This document shows, one piece after another, positions 61,584-64,000 of a stretch of 64,000 nucleotides of DNA. The stretch is from Bifidobacteriaceae bacterium. GTDB taxonomy: Bacteria > Actinomycetota > Actinomycetes > Actinomycetales > WQXJ01. Where the stretch lies: the NCBI GenBank assembly GCA_031272885.1, contig JAISSX010000057.1, positions 124,001 to 188,000 on the forward strand, written 5' to 3'. The translations under genes and the position numbers were made by a program. Position 1 is the stretch's first letter; each line of letters starts with the position of its first letter. A model generated the notes under the pieces. The model had not been told where the DNA came from and did not search any database. It saw only the letters and a list, made by a program, of their open reading frames with translations.

Positions 61584-62195
61584 CTACTGCTTCGCCAGGG
61601 CTCCAGCGGTGGTGGTCACTTTGGCCAGGAACGCTTCCCGGCGCGCCTGCGAGTCTTTCTTGGGGCTGTCGAGCCAGCCGAGTCGCAGAACTTGGGTGGT
61701 CTTGATGCCGCAATTGCCCAGCATCTGGCGGCGCACCACACGGACAGGCGAACAACCGATCAACGGGTAGTACCACGGCGGCCCATGGTAGGTGGCGATG
61801 ACCGTGGCCGTCCGGCCCTTCAGGTGACGCCGGGTCCGGAACGCCAGCGTGAACAGGCTGGAGTTGTCCATGTTGTAGGCGAAGCGGGGCGTGAAGACCC
61901 GCTCAAACCAGCCCTTCAGCAGCGACGGCACCGCCGTCCACCAGACCGGGAATACAAACACAATATGTTCGGCCCAGCGCACCAGCTCCTGGCTGCGTTC
62001 GATCACAGGATCGTCCTTCATGTGCTGCCGGTAGCCGTAACGCAGCACCGGGTCGAACTCGAGGTCACCCAGCGCCAGCAGTTCGGTTTCGCAGCCGGCC
62101 GGCAGCCCGGCCGCATAGGCATCGCCGATGGCGCGGCAATAGCTTTGGCCGTCCGGATGGCCGATGACGATCAACACCTTGCGCGGTTGGGACAT
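61584..62195 (-). CDS. NAD(P)H dehydrogenase, flavodoxin-like fold
   Basis: A 203-residue flavoprotein of the quinone reductase/KefF/MdaB type. VLIVIGHPDGQSYCRAI is the FMN phosphate loop, HIVFVFPVWWTAVPSLLKGW is the family's central motif, and ATYHGPPWYYPLIG lies over the flavin. Likely an FMN or FAD-dependent reductase of quinones or other acceptors. Single gene, ATG 62195 with a weak ribosome-binding site. Confidence 0.87.
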   Translation of the reverse strand: MSQPRKVLIVIGHPDGQSYCRAIGDAYAAGLPAGCETELLALGDLEFDPVLRYGYRQHMKDDPVIERSQELVRWAEHIVFVFPVWWTAVPSLLKGWFERVFTPRFAYNMDNSSLFTLAFRTRRHLKGRTATVIATYHGPPWYYPLIGCSPVRVVRRQMLGNCGIKTTQVLRLGWLDSPKKDSQARREAFLAKVTTTAGALAKQ

Positions 62196-62320
62196 GCCGC
62201 CAGCCTACGGGAAGACCGCGCGGGCACTGCGAGATTCCGGCTCGGGGGCCGGGAGGCGCTGCGGGGTTACAGGGGACAGTCCCACGTAACATGCCGCACT
62301 CCGTCACGGCATGCTACGCG

Positions 62321-62650
62321 GGGCCGACCCCAGTAACCCCGCAACACGGGGCCGACCCCAGTAACCCCGCAACACCGGGCCGACCCCAGTAACCCCGCAA
62401 CACCGGGCCGACCCCAGGAACCCCGCGTCACGCGGCCAACCCCCGTAACCCAGCAACCCGCGCCCTACCCCAGGCACAGAGCAACACCCGGCCGACCCCC
62501 GCAACCCCGCTACACGCGGCCCACCCCAGTAACCCCGCTACACGGGGCCTCGCCCTGTCACGACGGAACACCGGGCCGACCCCAGTAACCCCGCAACACC
62601 GGGCCGACCCCAGTAACCCCGCAACACCGGGCCGACCCCAGCAACCCTTA
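62321..62650. repeat. 28-bp tandem array, 12 units
   Basis: Units start every 28 bp from 62321 to 62629 without any indel. The consensus begins GGGCCGACCCCAGTAACCCC and continues GCAACACC. Units 1-3 and 10-12 are nearly identical, units 4-9 are diverged. A short hairpin CATGCCG/CGGCATG (62290-62313) precedes the array. The 459-bp gap 62196-62654 contains nothing else. Confidence 0.9.
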
Positions 62651-62654
62651 GGTT

Positions 62655-62984
62655 CTAGCGGGAGTCGGCGATGGCTTCGTGGTGGCGGATGACCTCGGCA
62701 ATGATGAAGCCCAGCAGTTTCTCGGCGAACACCGGGTCCAAGCCGGACTCGTCCGCCAGGCGGTGGAGCCGGGCAATCTGCTCGGCCTCGCGCTCCAGGT
62801 CCGCCGGCGGCAACCCGGCATCGGCCTTTAGATGCCCCACCTGCTGGGTGAACTTGAACCGTTCCGCCAACAGGAAGACGACGGCGGCGTCAACGTTGTC
62901 GATTGAGGCCCGCAACTCGGCCAGGCGGGCCAGGGCCGCCTCCAACTCAGCGCCGCCAACACCGCCAGCGCCATCAGCGCCCAC
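62655..62984 (-). CDS. Chorismate mutase (AroQ type)
   Basis: A 109-residue all-helical mutase converting chorismate to prephenate for Phe/Tyr. The pattern LAELRASIDNVDAAVVFLLAERFKFTQQVGHLKADAGLP, shown here in parts as RASIDNVD, LLAERF and VGHLKA, contains the active-site Arg, Lys and Glu positions of AroQ. GTG 62984 lies 2 bp after the clpX stop, as in other actinobacteria where a small chorismate mutase follows clpX. The Gly/Ala-rich first 10 residues are not essential. Confidence 0.88.
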   Translation of the reverse strand: MGADGAGGVGGAELEAALARLAELRASIDNVDAAVVFLLAERFKFTQQVGHLKADAGLPPADLEREAEQIARLHRLADESGLDPVFAEKLLGFIIAEVIRHHEAIADSR

Positions 62985-62986
62985 GG

Positions 62987-64000
62987 TCAGGCCGTCTTCT
63001 CGCGGCGGTAGTCCACCGCCTCGGCCCGGCGCTGGGCCTCGCGGGCCCGCGGCACGATGGTGGGGTTGACGTTCTGCTCCACCACTTCCTTGGTGATCAC
63101 CACCGTGGCCACGTCATCCCTGGACGGTACGTCGAACATGACCGGCTGCAGGATCTCCTCCATGATGGCCCGCAGCCCGCGAGCGCCCGTACCACGCAGC
63201 ATGGCCTGCTCCGCGATCGCCTCCACGGCCTCGTCGGTAAACTCCAGCGCCACCCCGTCCAGTTCGAACATCTTCTGGTACTGCTTGATCAGGGCGTTGC
63301 GCGGCTGGGTCAAGATGCGCACCAGGTCGTCGTGCTCCAGCGGCGCCACCGTGGCGATAACCGGCATCCTGCCAATGAACTCGGGGATCAAGCCGAACTT
63401 CAGCAGGTCTTCCGGCCGCACGTCCGCCATGTCGTTGCCGGTACCCGCCAGCCGCAAGGGGGCGCCAAAACCAATCCCGTGCCGCCCGGCCCGCTGCGCA
63501 ATGATGTCTTCCAGCCCGGCAAACGCGCCCGCCATGATGAAGAGCACGTTGGTGGTGTCGATCTGGACATAGTCCTGGTTGGGGTGTTTGCGCCCGCCCT
63601 GCTGCGGCACCGACGCCACTGTGCCCTCCAGGATCTTCAACAGCGCCTGCTGCACGCCTTCACCGGATACGTCCCGCGTAATGGAAGGCCCTTCCGCCTT
63701 GCGCGCGATTTTGTCGATCTCGTCGATGTAGACGATGCCGGTTTGGGCCCGCTTGACGTCGCCATCGGCCGCCTGGATCAGCTTCAACAGGATGTTCTCC
63801 ACGTCTTCGCCCACGTAGCCGGCCTCCGTCAGCGCCGTGGCGTCGGCGATGGCGAACGGCACGTTCAACATGCGGGCCAAGGTTTGGGCCACGTAGGTCT
63901 TGCCGCAGCCCGTGGGGCCGATCAGCAGGATGTTGGACTTGGCGATCTCGACCACTTCGCCACCGGCCTCGGCCCCGCCGGCCGCGCCGGCCTCGCCACC
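62987..64000 (-). CDS. clpX: ATP-dependent Clp protease ATPase subunit ClpX (5' part missing)
   Basis: The frame is open to the window edge, giving 337 residues of the AAA+ unfoldase that feeds ClpP. Walker A GPTGCGKT, pore loop GYVGED, Walker B IVYIDEID, sensor region [27 protein letters not shown] and arginine sensor [10 protein letters not shown] are present. The zinc-binding N-terminal domain lies beyond base 64000. Just before Walker A there is a Gly/Ala/Glu-rich insert (about [12 protein letters not shown]) where most ClpX have a short loop. Confidence 0.95.
   Translation of the reverse strand, partial: GGEAGAAGGAEAGGEVVEIAKSNILLIGPTGCGKTYVAQTLARMLNVPFAIADATALTEAGYVGEDVENILLKLIQAADGDVKRAQTGIVYIDEIDKIARKAEGPSITRDVSGEGVQQALLKILEGTVASVPQQGGRKHPNQDYVQIDTTNVLFIMAGAFAGLEDIIAQRAGRHGIGFGAPLRLAGTGNDMADVRPEDLLKFGLIPEFIGRMPVIATVAPLEHDDLVRILTQPRNALIKQYQKMFELDGVALEFTDEAVEAIAEQAMLRGTGARGLRAIMEEILQPVMFDVPSRDDVATVVITKEVVEQNVNPTIVPRAREAQRRAEAVDYRREKTA

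Noticed and set aside
62321-62650. CRISPR array
   Set aside because: The 28-bp units are contiguous with no spacers between them.
1-64000. tRNA or rRNA genes
   Set aside because: No cloverleaf-type sequence or rRNA segment was recognised by eye; a covariance search would be needed for certainty.

Overview
The window comes from a high-G+C actinobacterium (Actinomycetota); the family is not resolved. The evidence is the gene content (7Fe ferredoxin next to dapC, dapD with dapE, a DUF3117 miniprotein, GT2/DUF2304/DUF6541-type envelope genes, a TypA-DUF6113 pair, a ZTP riboswitch before glyA-folD), frequent GTG starts joined by 4-nt overlaps, and strong G/C third-position bias. DapE, DapD and DapC imply a diaminopimelate cell wall. 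A giant LPXTG-type protein implies a Gram-positive surface with sortase, although no sortase lies in the window.

Layout. 1-3085 (minus): ABC uptake operon (ATPase, permease, cytosine-deaminase-like amidohydrolase, start of a binding protein). 3580-4230: O-methyltransferase. 4208-7229 (minus): three envelope glycan genes. 7238-10057 (minus): pepA, DUF3117, a one-helix membrane protein, a LOG-family protein. 10063-13070: dapE divergent from dapD, then a lipoprotein. 13179-24059 (minus): a surface protein of about 3,626 residues with 37 cysteine-paired Ig-like modules. 24325-27137 (minus): gltA, dapC, fdxA. 27174-33711 (minus): VanW-family protein, DUF6113, typA, aldo/keto reductase, exonuclease III. 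33713-37992 (minus): an ABC-2 exporter pair, folD and glyA, with a ZTP riboswitch at 38020-38135. 38.14-39.67 kb: a 1.5-kb non-coding island packed with several unrelated repeat families. 39666-42211 (minus): two CNNM/CorC-type proteins. 42264-50344 onward (plus): a two-component system, valS, a DAO-type oxidase and an amino-acid ABC transporter. 51306-57985: a catabolic cluster (MFS, isochorismatase-fold amidase, deacetylase-fold hydrolase, second ABC importer, GntR regulator). 58174-61272 (minus): a secreted protein with an ABC-2 cassette. 61584 to the end (minus): a flavodoxin-fold oxidoreductase, a 28-bp x 12 tandem array, chorismate mutase, and clpX cut by the window edge.

The most unusual points are these. 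(1) The catabolic cluster at 51.3-58.0 kb is bracketed by about 50-bp direct repeats, one of which is the 3' end of the amino-acid ABC ATPase gene; the other adjoins a vapC-like remnant. This looks like an inserted island. (2) Two sites of the form GTATACANNNGCAT sit at the head of the MFS gene and of the amidase operon and are candidate operators for the island's GntR protein. (3) The 58-61 kb cassette couples an unrecognised secreted protein to an ABC-2 exporter, with a 10-bp G homopolymer in its leader. (4) The island at 38.2-38.6 kb holds ten 16-18 bp motifs of two types at 41-42 bp pitch with ordered orientation. (5) Two different inverted-repeat elements (3.4 kb and 39.2 kb) enclose the same core sequence.

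Functionally the window mixes core metabolism (DAP/lysine, one-carbon, TCA entry, protein quality control) with surface biology and scavenging of nitrogen-containing small molecules through two paralogous SsuBC/ThiXZ-like importers tied to different hydrolases. Substrates of these systems are inferred, not shown.
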